Source: Hysterangium stoloniferum (Eukaryota > Basidiomycota > Agaricomycetes > Hysterangiales > Hysterangiaceae). Taken from it: 64,000 nt of DNA. The position numbers and the translations under genes are program-made. Location of the stretch: the NCBI GenBank assembly GCA_015178975.1, contig WHVD01000272.1, forward strand, positions 1 to 64,000, given 5' to 3'. Shown in pieces: positions 45,494-56,395 of the stretch; position 1 is the stretch's first letter; every line of letters starts with the position of its first letter. The notes beneath the pieces are model-generated. The model was not told the DNA's origin and did no database searches. It saw nothing but the letters and a program-made list of their open reading frames with translations.

Positions 45494-46605
45494 ATGTCTG
45501 ACCACGAGGTAGTACCCAGTCCCCCTGACCAGGTCGAAGAGCTACCCCCATTAGTCTCGGCTGCTTCCCTGGAATCTTAACGGATCGCAGTGCTCGAAAG
45601 TCATTTTCCGGATATACTCCAGAGACGATGGGCATGTATTCGAGAGGATCACGGCCTCTGTTACCACAGACCAGGTCGTGACGAGCATGTACCGATCAAC
45701 AAGCAAGCGCTTGATTCATGGGTTCATCAACTTGTATGTTAATCTTCTGTTTCAAGCATCTACTCCAAGGTGTGGGACTTTTTTTTGTTTAGTGCCGTAG
45801 TTTTCCAACTTGCCTAGAGCCGCCGCAAAGCTTGCTGGATTCATCGGGGATTGAGAAAGGCTAATCTGACATTGAGAGAGACGCCATTACTAGGTGGGTC
45901 GAACCCGTTATTCTTAATTCAACGGAAGTCGAAATCGGCCCCGGTTACCTTTGTGGTCTGGCAATGGAGCGGATCGGGACGAAGCTACTGTACGGCCCCT
46001 AGCTATCCATTTTGGTTGGGAAGTGCTTATTGAACACGCGGCGTGTGGAGGAGTACAAAAGGGTTTCCCGACGACTCATATTCGCAGGCGAGAGTGAAAA
46101 GACGAAGACTAGATTGCTTAACAAACAGCTAACTGTGCGACAATGGAGCATAATGGTTAAAGAGGGGGTGGATCTCTTAAGGCATGTTCCCGTCTTGTAA
46201 ACTCCATCCGTTGCATTCTAAACCCACTTTAATGAAGATTATATTACCCGTGTAAAATACAAAGTCGGGAGAGTTGGATTCTTATGCACACCCATGTTGC
46301 CTTTAGTTTCTCGTTTGGTACTACCGAAGAAGAAAAGATCGGTAGAGTCATAGTACAGGTGGCGCGTGTAATCTATTTCATCAGGGATATGGAGGATGTG
46401 CCAGTTAAAATGGTTTCTGTGCTCTACAATGCCCTGGTAGGGTCGCAACTTGGGGGTGACTGCTATGCTGTGGCCTCGATATTCATATCACACCTTGGCG
46501 AATATATCTGTAGCTCGTCATCTACCGCCCTTACCACTTTATATTGTACTATTATTACTAACTGTTTCTCTTCCACCGCACGGCGCCTGTCACATGAGGA
46601 CCTCA
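45494..46605 (+). pseudogene. R1-E: exons 1-3 with several stops
   Basis: ATG at 45494 (MSDHEVVPSPPDQVEELPPL). A TAA interrupts exon 1 after AASLES. Exon 2 (CRSFPTCLEPPQ) has a stop after GIEKG and another after LLYG. Exon 3 (FSFGTTEEEKIGRVIVQ) is open to RRLSHEDL, then the sequence jumps to R2-g at about 46606. Exons 4-5 are missing. Confidence 0.8.
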
Positions 46606-47457
46606 TAGGATTTTCGTGTTAGTTGACACGTTGAATGCATGCTATTGAAACTGCCTAGCATTTTTTCTTTCATTCTGTAAGTACCCAGGTCTTATCGCGT
46701 GTCACCTTCAATAAGGTATGCTAACGAGTTGAGGGCATACCCAAAGCCTAAGCCATGCTAAACACTGCAGAATTACAGATGAGAAATAGCATTATGATGT
46801 TTCTGAAGAAATCTTTCCTGATATTTCTTATGGTCAAACTAAATAATCCTACAGTGATCACCCAACATGTCCAACAGTGCTGACACAGCCATATGCACAA
46901 GCTCATGGGATACATTGGTTTTTGTTCAGAAGAGTGTCAAGGAATGTTTCTAGTTCAGTGCCATGGTTGCAGACATCCACGAAAGGCCGAGAGAAGGAGA
47001 AAAGAAAGCAGGAAGGTGGAAGCATACCGTTCAACTCGAATATCCAAAAGTCCTGTTGCAGTCACAGCATCTGCTCATATTACTAATGACCCAAAAGCTC
47101 TGTCATTTCACTACCATGTCTCGTCGAAACCTGTGTAAAGTCCATAGAAGGAGCATGAGAAAGAGATGCAAGCTGCAACAGATGCAATGAGATAAGAGAG
47201 TACAGCCCATGCCATTTACTTTCAATATCCAGAGGAAGCATCACAGTTTCCACCACTGCCCATGGATGTTGAGAACCAGAAGCTCTCACTTGCCATTTTT
47301 AATGAACCTGATCATAAGCCTCTGCAACAGCATCCTGCACCCTATCCTCAAATACCAAAGCAATAAGCCCCATCGAAATTGGAGGTGTTATGTTGTTCAC
47401 ACTGCCGCCACATATTAATGCTGTTACAGCCAATGCAGCCTGTTTTAATGCCTCGTA
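46606..47457 (+). pseudogene. R2-g: long-form R2 with Cys motif
   Basis: After the ATAGGATTTTCGTGTTAGTTG block and TTTCATTCTGTAAG, a long-form segment reads GYIGFCSEECQGMFLVQCHG followed by CRHPRKAERRRKES. The spacing C-x3-C-x7-C-x2-C and the basic tail suggest a possible zinc-binding, nucleic-acid-binding module. Downstream, AIYFQYPEEASQFP and the R3-like HTAATYINAV follow. Stops break the chain. It ends at the copia-4 border. Confidence 0.62.
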
Positions 47458-47522
47458 TACTTGTATTTTTTATTCCAATGAGTCTCCGCCCCAATTCACC
47501 GCTGCAATATTTAAATTATCTT

Positions 47523-50360
47523 TGGGTTATGGGCCCCAACCCTATTTATCACTGATGCTGAATTTTAATTAACCAGTTCAATCTGTATATTTATTATGGT
47601 TACTTTTGAGAAAATCAAAGATTATGAAATTAGCACTGGGAGTATTTATCAAGTCTTCCCCACAGGGTGAGAAGAGATTACTATGTCACATGGAGTCCAA
47701 ATATGAAGACCATACTCCATACTCGAATCACTAAATCCTTGGAAACTCGATACTTACTGCCCATTACGTCCAGATTCAGGAACCCCTAAACCAGAGGAGT
47801 TACAAATTGAAGAGGCCTATGAGCTTCGGAAGAAAAGAGTCTATAACTAAATTGTGTTGTGCATTGAAGATGAACCGAGGGTAGTAAATATTGTGAATGA
47901 TGACCCAAGGGATACATGGAACAAATTAAAAACAACATATAGAATGAGTTTAACCAATAGTCGAACAATGTAATTGTCAGTACTTGTTTGAATAGTGTTA
48001 CAACCGGACAATCCCACTGGACTCCGGGCACTAACCCATACACTCCCACACCCCACACCCACCAATTGTCTGTTTATAGGATTTCTGCCCAGACTCCATA
48101 TGTCAAGACTCATTACGTTCAACCTCATTATGACACATATCAGTCACTGGACTTCCCCTGGACTCTGTCTTTGTCTATGTCTGTCTTCGTCCCACACATC
48201 AGTCACTGGACCCCGCTCAGAATCCCATCACCACTCTAATTGAGCCCCATTCCCGTTTTAGTCAAATGACCTGTCACGATTTAGGACTCCGCTCCCGCTC
48301 CATTTCCCGTTATGTGTTATGCTTTGTCATGTTTTGGACTCCGCTCCATTCTATCCCATTCCTAACACCAAACTTGGTGTTTATATTCCCGTTTTATGTT
48401 TTGTTAGTTTCATTTCATCATTACTGGATTTGGTATGTCATTCACTCCACGGTCTATATAAACTGGCAGATGTTGTACATACAATCCAGTCAGAAAATTA
48501 GCTTAGATTCCCCCCAGTAATCTAATCCATTTTCCCGCTCTAAACCCTTGCTTGATTCACATTGCTCTCACTAGTCGGAGCCCACGGGCTCCAGCACATC
48601 TATCTCTCTCAACTATCTCGACTCATGACCTATGACCTATTACCCACGAACCCTGCCCGGACTCCCTGGGATTCCCATCTGCCTGTTTGAAATTTGACAA
48701 TACAATCTAGTGAGGGCGCAGCCTATAAGCTGAAGCCAAGTCCTACCAGATATCCCGCGGGTTTCTCCGGAGACCCACCCTGTGTGTGTATCCTAACAAA
48801 TAGGCTGTGACGGAACCAGTATTATCGAATATAAAGCCCACATGGATCCAATCAGATTGAAACTATTGGGAGTGAATTATATTATAGAGGACATGGACTA
48901 TCTTAGCCCATTAGTGTGATGACGAGGAGTTTGATGTCATGTTGACAATGAATTGGACACAGTCAGCGAAATTGTCAATTAATTGCATCAAATTGAAATA
49001 ATAAAAGAAGTTCATCCCACATTCTGAGAAGGGTCAGCATTTGCTGCAAGGAGAGGCAGATATGCATTCAGGTCCTCACAACGTGCACGAGAAATGGGAA
49101 ATAAATGGCGAAAAACTCTATAGGATTTTATAGCCAAGGAACTCAATTGAACGTGGTCAGGTTATGACAGCACAGTATTTTAAAGATGTGAGAGGATGGA
49201 ATTGGGGCTGTAGTGGATGTCTGGGTGGACGATGCAATATCAGTGGGAGATGAGGATTGACTTCTACTAGAGCCAGAAAAGCAATTAATGATCAATTTTG
49301 AATTTTGAGCAAAGGTGAAGCCCACTGGATTTTAGGAATGAGTATCTGGTATGACATGAAGTCTAAATCGGTTTATATATACCTATATCGAAACATCCCA
49401 GGAATATGCAACATAGTGAATTCTAAACCAATGTGATGTCCTATCCCACTTGGAATTGATTTTAGTTCCATCGCGCAGTTAGAAATTTGTGAGGAAAAAG
49501 AAGAAACAACTAAACTGCCCCTATTGAGAGCTTATTGGAAGTCTCATGTCACAGCTGCGTATCGTGTCATGATATCGCTCATTCAGTCAGTAAACTATCT
49601 CAGTGTTCATCTAATCCTGCTCTTACCCATTGAAATTTTGCCAAATGAATATATGTTTACGACAGAGCAATAATTATGTTTAGGCAGAGGAAATTGATAG
49701 TTACAGAGATATTCAGATGGGGATTTTGCAGGGGATCATGAGGATAGGTGATCGACGGGAGGATACACAATCCTTCTTGGAGTGGGAACCTGTGTCTTGG
49801 TCATCCAGATAATCCCATGGCACTTTCAGAAGCCCTCACAAAGTCATTGGATAAGACACTTCTTAGAAGAACTCAATATCGTATATAAAGATCCTATGGC
49901 TATGTTAGATGACAATCAAGGAATGGTAGTTCACTTCTAATCAATGTCCACTGTGGTGAATGAAACACATCAAAGTCAAATATTACTTTATTTGGAATTT
50001 CATTGACAATGGCACCATACAACTCCATTATTGCTCGACAAAAGAAATGATTGTAGATATACTTGACAAAATTATTATCCCCATCGACACACATGTATTA
50101 TATGCATCGTCTTGGTCTATTTCCTTCTGCCCATGTGTGGGCCTATTGTCATGGGGGATAGGAATAGTGATAATATGAGAGGGATGGGAAGCAATAATAT
50201 GGATGGGTTGTGAGAATATAGAAATATGGATAGGGATAAATATGGAAAAAAAGGGGTATAAGGTTTGTCCTGAAAGCATGACATAATTGAAGTCATTCAG
50301 ATCATGGTGTCTGTGTAACTGAAATTGGTGGTCAATTTCTAACTGGGTCCAATTTAATAT
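47523..50360 (+). mobile_element. copia-4: internally deleted copia element, nearly end to end
   Basis: GGGTTATGGGCCCC at 47524 is a half-tRNA-Met primer site. Gag-like frames follow (TPKPEELQIEEAYELRKKR, NDDPRDTWNKLKTTY, LLGVNYIIEDMDY). The gag then joins RT directly near 49075 (KWRKTL, DVWVDDA-like, GDED), the same junction as copia-1. RNase H reads YSDGDFAGD, HFLEELNIVYKDP and ETHQSQILLYLEFH to about 50060. The end near 50125-50360 (GGGGGATAGGAATAG) may be a 3' LTR. Integrase is missing. LTR C is nested in gag. Confidence 0.85.
47996..48798 (+). mobile_element. Solo LTR C, 803 bp, inside copia-4
   Basis: It runs TGTTACAACCGG to TATCCTAACA with an exact AATAG duplication (47991-47995 and 48799-48803). 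It is colinear with LTR A. CpG decay is intermediate. TATATAAACTGG lies near 48456. Confidence 0.93.
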
Positions 50361-50829
50361 ATAACAGAGGGTGGGCTTCCAGGAAAAAGAACATTGGCAG
50401 GAAAGAGAACCTGGTGTAATGACCTTTTTCAAGTGGCTTCATCATAAGCATTCAGATAAACAGAAAATGTTATTTCACTGATGTTTGCATGAACACAAAG
50501 TACAAAATCCCTTCACGATATGCATGGAAATCTTCAGATAAAGTGGCCAAACCAGTTTTGTACATACTCGACAGCCTTTCCTTTTTCAGTTATTGATTAT
50601 AATTAATGTATTATTTTCTGTATTTACAGTTGTCGTAATGCTATGTTATAACTCTTGTTGTTTAAATCTCATCTTGGCTAACAGTACGTGTGGATGTGGG
50701 GCAGTGACTTAGTAGACCAGTGGTATTTCAAACTGGTGTCGCACAAACATAGAAAAAGCCTGATGAACCTTGTCAACGGTTCTATTTCCATTATTGGGAC
50801 ACACCCCTTGTCTATATCCCACATTCCTC
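50361..50829 (+). promoter_or_regulatory. R1-F upstream region
   Basis: Contains the remnant small ORF (YFTDVCMN near 50473), the TGTATTTACAGTTGTC strip near 50620, the CAACGGTTCTATTTCC strip, and ATATCCCACATTCCTC just before the ATG. Confidence 0.62.
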
Positions 50830-52986
50830 ATGTCTGACCACGACATAGTACCCAGTCACCCTGACCATGTCAAAGAGTTACCCCCATTGATCTCACCTAC
50901 TGCCCTGGAATGTCAACGGATCGCAGTGCTCAAAAGTCATTTTCACGACATACTTCAGAAACAATGGGCGTGGAATAGAGAGCATCACGGCCTCTGTTAT
51001 CACAGACCAGGTCGTGATGAGCATGTACCGATCAACAGGCAAGCACTTGATTCATGGGTTCAACAACTTGTATGTGAATCTTTTGTTTCCAGCATTGACT
51101 CCAATGTGTTGGACATTTTTTTCGTTTAGTGCCGTGGTTTTGCAAATTGCCTAGAGCCACCGCAAGGCTTGCTGGATACATCAGGAATTCGGCAAGGCAT
51201 GTCTGACATTAAGAAACATGCCATGACAAGGTGGCTTGCACCCGTCATTCGTAATCCAACAGACGTCAAAGTCAGACCGGGTTACTTTTGTGTTCTGGCA
51301 TTAGAGCGAATCAGCACCAAGCTACTGTATGGCACCAAGATGGCCATTTTGCTTGGAAAGTGCTTGGTATACGTGCGGCGTATGGAGGAGTACGATAGAG
51401 TTGCCAGAGTGCTCAGGGACAAGCTCAAAGATACGACAGCGACTAGACTGCTTAACAAACAGCTAACTGTGCAGCAATTGAGCAGAATTGTTAAAGAGGG
51501 GGTGGATCTCTTGAGGCATGTTCACTTCTGGTAAAATCCATACGTTGCACGCTGAAATTTTTATAATGAAGACCATCTTACCCCCATAAAATCCGATATT
51601 GGGGGAAATGGCTTCTCATGGATTCATATACCACCTTTGGATGCCAGCTTGGCACTAGTGAAGAAGCGAAGATCTGCAGAGTCATAGTACAGATGGCACA
51701 TGTAATTGAGTCCATGGCGTTTATCGAGGATGAACCAGCTAAAATGGTTCCTATGCTCTACACTGCCCTGGTCGGGTTGCAACTTCCTGGTGACTGCTGT
51801 GCTGTCACCTCGATATTCATATCACATGTTGGCAAATATCTCTGTAGCCCGTCGGCTGCCACCCTGACCACGTCACAATATTCTGTTATTACCGGTTGTT
51901 TTTCCACCATTATTAAAGAAGTCCATGGTGCACGGGGTCTGAGGACCTCAATGTCATTACAAACTCTTTCAAATTCTGGATGATGTCATAGGTTTTACCA
52001 TTGCTGTTTTTGGAGAATGGCTGTAATGTGTTAGAGTATGATATTACAGCTCTTACATAGTCTATGATGTTCCCTGTATTTTTCTGATATTTGTAGTATT
52101 TTTCCCAGCACTGTAGGTGCAGTATTGAGTGAGTTACCTAGTAAGGTAACTGATGTGTAGGTGCTTAGGTAAGCACCCTGTAGCATACTCCACTGTGGGT
52201 GTGGGAAAGTCTCCTTAGTGTTTACTGTCCTCATACTCACAGGTGTTTGTCAAGAGTTATTCAACTGTTTCAATATAATGGGCTGTATGTAGATATGATT
52301 GAACCCAATCTGGACACATGGCACTGGTTCACACGCAAATATCAATTTTCTCCTCCTTCTTTATACAGGATCCTTGGCTCAGCAGCATTTATGGAACTGT
52401 ATTGGATATTGCGCTTGACTTTTTACAGACCAACATCAATTCATTTGCATGTGCCGACTTTTACCACTACATCCCTTATATATGGATTATAAATGAACTC
52501 GATGGATTGTTTAAGGATGTCACTTTGCTGGCAGAAAACATTGATTGGATTAATACCATTGTTTCCATCGGGGTTAAAATGCTGCAGTGAGTCCACAGTT
52601 ACCCTATCGCGGACCTGTCATCTCAAAATTATTCGGCCATCAGAATGCTAATTCAGAACCCAAAACCAACCACTTTATTGTTTGATGGCACCTCAAAGCT
52701 AATAAGGGGCTCATCGTCGTTAATTTCACAATCTCCAGAACCCGAAATTGTGTGCATGGCAGTGAGAGCGGGTACCCCAATCCCTGCTCTTCACGACTTC
52801 CTGGACCATTCTAAGAGGATTGTATATATGCCCGAGGAGGAGAGTTTGGCAAGGAGCTTGAGTCTTTTGATGAATGATGTACATTCCCTCCTCTGTCTGC
52901 TTGCAAATCCATTTGTAGGGCTCTCTCCAAGTTCCAACACAGACTATTCATCCCTTTTGGAGAGGCACGGACGGGCATGTGACTAG
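50830..52986 (+). pseudogene. R1-F: full-length R1 gene, lightly damaged; reference copy for exon structure
   Basis: Exon 1 50830-51069; intron 51070-51129 (GTATGT..TTTAG); exon 2 51130-51519; intron 51520-51571; exon 3 from 51572 (SYPHKIRYWGKWLL, LGTSEEAKICRVIVQM). An 8-bp deletion at GARGL (about 51938) shifts the frame, and the intron-3 donor reads ATAGGT instead of GTAAGT. Solo LTR Q2 sits in intron 3. Exon 4 52369-52585; exon 5 52644-52986, ending GRACD. The protein would be about 530 residues. I see no signal peptide, membrane segment or catalytic motif. Confidence 0.85.
52029..52275 (+). mobile_element. 247-bp solo LTR-like insertion Q2 in R1-F intron 3
   Basis: It runs TGTTAGAGTATG to TTTCAATA with exact TAATG duplications (52024-52028 and 52276-52280). 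Near-identical to Q1 at 8067-8315, so both moved recently. Confidence 0.92.
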
Positions 52987-53630
52987 ACTGTTCTATATGA
53001 CTAGTGTATTTACTCATTGCATGAATGATGTTCGATCCTATTGTAATATTCTTCAAAGAATGACACAAAGTATCATATCTGAAGGATGGTTCAAGATTGC
53101 TACCCGTATGACTTAGAAATTTGCCTTCTTACACCTCTTCTTTGACAGCAAGCAACCTGAGATAATTGAACCTTCCGTTGGGGAATAAATGTTTCAACTT
53201 CATTAAGGATTATATAAAGATCTATGACTGGATGACTCTCCGTAGCCCTAGAATTCTAAATTCTCAGTTCTAAGTGATACTGCCCAAATGCTGATGGTTA
53301 AGCGATGACAGGGAAGCTGTCACATCACCTTTCGAAGGTGGATGATTCGTCCTAAACAAAAAATTATGAACGAGGGTCAGGGCCCTCATTCATAATTTTT
53401 GTGAGGACTTAATTCTCAGTGTGTCATATATTAATCCATATATCCTTTTCAGTCATTTGCTTCCACCCTGCCACCTGGCCCTCTATGTATCCGGTCTGCA
53501 GCTGTGACTCCTGCTTTGTTCATTGCTGTACCCTTTTTGTCTGGAAAGTCCTTTAAGGTTTACTGGTGACCAAATAAATCATTTAATGTTCAGTGAAATG
53601 TGTCAAACAATTTACATAAATAGATAAAAA
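52987..53630 (+). other. R1-F downstream spacer, with unrelated insert
   Basis: To about 53215 it follows the standard R1 3' spacer (CCGTTGGGGAATAAA near 53177). From 53220 to 53630 it differs from all other copies and holds a strong hairpin at 53349-53408. No gene seen. Confidence 0.6.
53349..53408. repeat. Strong palindrome (hairpin)
   Basis: AAAAATTATGAA pairs with TTCATAATTTTT, GAGGG with CCCTC around a 6-nt loop, and GTCCT with AGGAC outside a few mismatches. It could be a MITE core or cruciform; it is not near a coding 3' end. Confidence 0.8.
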
Positions 53631-53849
53631 GGTTACAATTAATGTATTATTTTCTGTATTTACAGTTGTCATAATGCAATGTTATGACTCTTGACGATGT
53701 GGGGCAGTGACTTAGTAGACCAGTGTTCATTGGCAATTTGAACTACATTAAGGGCAGTGTCTCACAGCATAGACAAAACCAGATGATCCTTGTCAACGAT
53801 TCTCTTTCCATTCTTGTGAAACGCCTCTTCTCTATATATCACGTTCCCC
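53631..53849 (+). promoter_or_regulatory. R1-G upstream region
   Basis: TGTATTTACAGTTGTCATAATG, then GTGACTTAGTAGACCAGTGT, TTGGCAATTTGAACTACATT and CACGTTCCCC, as in the other R1 copies. The small ORF is absent because the block starts further in. Confidence 0.6.
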
Positions 53850-55900
53850 ATGTCTGACAACGTAGTACCCAATCAACCTGACCCTGTTGAAGAGCTATTC
53901 CCATTGATGTCACCTGCTGCCCTGCAATCTCAACAGATCACAGTCTTTGAAACTCAATTTCAGGGCATACTCCAGAGACAATGGGCCTGTAATGTAGCGG
54001 GTCACGTGTTTCCTTCGTGTACTTATATCCCCTTCGCATGCCTGTATTATCCTCTTGTGTCTCTTTCTTTTTGTGCCTACAACCCCCACTTCCCACCTCA
54101 CCGAAAACCCAGACTGCTTCCCTCCCACCAAAATCCCTCATACCCATGTAGCTCACTCGGCACTTCGTAATTCCGTAGCATAGTTTAGTGGGGACACTAT
54201 GCCCCTGGCCACAGTTAGTCCTTGTTACTTGAAGTGGGATACAAATATATCAAAAAAAAAAAAAATTAGAGGGTCACGTGTTAGATTATATAATAGCAAC
54301 CATTGTTCCAACTGGGTCCATATGGTGTACAGCTCTGAGTTCAGTGTGTATATGATCTAATACGACATTGAGAGAGACGCTATGAATAGTAGGGTGGAAC
54401 CTGTTATTCGTAATACAACGGGAGTCGAAATCGGCCCCGGTTACCTTTGTGGTCTAGCAATGGAGCGGCTCGGGACGGAGGTACTGCACGGCATCACCAT
54501 ATCCATTTGGTTTTAAGGTGCTTCTTCAACACGCGCCGTGTGGAGGAGTACCAAAGAATTGCCCGAAGGCACATGTACGCACGCGAGGAAATGACGACGA
54601 CTAGACTGCTTAACAAACAGCTAACTGTGCGGCAATTGAACAGAATCGTTAAAGAGGGGGTGGATCTCTTGAGGCATGTTCGCTTCTGATGAAGGCCATT
54701 CATAGAATGCTGAAATTACTTTAATGATGACCATCTTATCCGCGTAAAATCCGATATCGGGCGAAATGGCTTCTTCTGCACACCTATACCGCCTTTACAT
54801 CACCTTGTGGTCCTAGCGAAGAAGCGAAGATCGGTAGAGTCATTGTACGGATGGCGAATGTAATTCATTTCACGGAGGGTATTGAGGATGCGCTGGGGAA
54901 AATGGTTCCTGTGCTCTTCACTGCCCTGGCCCGGTCGCAACTTCCTGGTGACTGCTATGTTCTCGCCTCGATATTCATATCACACCTTAACGAATATCTC
55001 TGTAGCCCATCGGCTGCCATCCTCACCAGTTTACAATATTCTATTATTACTACCCGGTTCTGCCGCATTATTGAAGAGGTGCATGACGTACAGCGCCTGT
55101 CACATGAGGACCTCATTGTTATTAAAAACTATTTCAAATTTTGGATGATGTCGTACGTTTTACCGTTGCTGTTTTTGAGGAATGGTCGAAATGAGAAATA
55201 TGCAGATACGATCGAAGCCAACCTGGACACATGGAATTGATTCGCCAGGGAACATCGATTTTCTCTTGCTGTTTCACACTGGATCCTTGGCTCCGCAGCA
55301 TTTATGGAACTCTATTAGATATCGCCCTTGACGTTTTACAGACCAAGATCGATTCATTTGCGTGTGCCGACTCTTCTCGTTACATCGCTTATAAATGCAT
55401 TATAAATGAACTCGATGGATTATTTAAGGATGGCACATTGCTGGCAGAAAACATTGATCGAATGAATATCATTGCTTCCATCGGGGTTAAAATGCTGCAG
55501 TGAGTCCGCAGTTACACCATCGCAGACCGGTCGTCTCAAAATGATTCGGCTATCAGAGTACTAATTCAAACGCCCGAAAGCAGACAATTCAGTGTTTGAT
55601 GGCGCCTCGAGGCTAATAAGGGGCTCATCGTCGTTAATTTCACAATCTCTAGAACCCGAAATTGTGTGCACGGCAGTGCGAGCGGATAGCCCAATCCCTG
55701 TTTTCCACGGGTTCCTGGCCTTTTTTGAGAGGATTGTCTATGTGCCCAAGGAGGAGAGTTTGGCGATGAGCCTGAGTTTTTTGATGAACGACGTACATTC
55801 CCTCCTCTGTCTGCTTGCGACTCCGTTTGTAGGGGTCTCCCCAAGTTCCAACACAGAATACGTATCCCTTTTGAAGAGGCACGGACGGCTGTGTGACTAG
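53850..55900 (+). pseudogene. R1-G: R1 copy with a retroposon in exon 1
   Basis: ATG at 53850 (MSDNVVPNQPDPVEELFPLM). Exon 1 is interrupted at WACNVAGH by the poly(A)-tailed insertion. About 85 bp of foreign sequence (54283-54365) then replaces the rest of exon 1, intron 1 and the start of exon 2. Exon 2 resumes at DIERDAMNS, with a frameshift near VLHGI. The intron-2 acceptor AAG is ATG here. Exon 3 (GPSEEAKIGRVIVRM to FKFWMMS), exon 4 (DPWLRSIYGTLLDIALDV) and exon 5 (SLISQSLEPEIVCTA to GRLCD) are otherwise open. Confidence 0.82.
54011..54270 (+). mobile_element. 260-bp poly(A)-tailed retroposon (SINE-like)
   Basis: Flanked by a 12-bp direct repeat GGGTCACGTGTT (53999-54010 and 54271-54282) and ending in a run of about 14 A near 54252-54265 followed by TTAGA. 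This is the signature of LINE-mediated retroposition. A GTAGCTCACTCGG strip resembles an A box, but no B box is seen, so tRNA origin is unproven. The first half is pyrimidine-rich. Confidence 0.88.
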
Positions 55901-56395
55901 ACTGTTACATATGGCTAACATATTTTTTCATTACATGAATGATGTTCGATGTAGCTTAAGATTCTTCGACGAGTCATACAAAGTATGATATCCTGAGAAT
56001 GATTTCCTCAATTCTTAAAGGCTCAAACGATGATTCCAGAAAGAGATTGCTACTCCGATAACTTCAAATCTTGTCTTCTTGCACCTGTTCTCCAGCAGAA
56101 CACTGAGATAACCCCCCAATGGGGAATAAACTCTTCAAATTCATAAAGGATTATTATACAACAATCGATCACTTGCCAAAAATGAATACATACCTACAAG
56201 GTCTCCACGGACACCCCGGCTAGTACCCAGAGAAACTTGAAGGTGAGAAGAGTGTCGGAAAAAAACCGAAAATCCTGACCAGGTCGACGGGCTAGACTAG
56301 GTTCCGGTTTTCTCGATCCGTGCTTCTCATGGAACTATTACGGATTTAAATCGACTTTTGGGTAAGAAGAGTATGTTTACAAATTCGAAGTCATG
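55901..56395 (+). other. R1-R2 intergenic spacer
   Basis: Standard spacer between R1 and R2 (GATGATGTTCGATG, AATGGGGAATAAACTCTT, ACCGAAAATCCTGACC). It holds no gene. Copies of parts occur at 11061-11313, 53040-53215 and 62620-62815. Confidence 0.65.
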
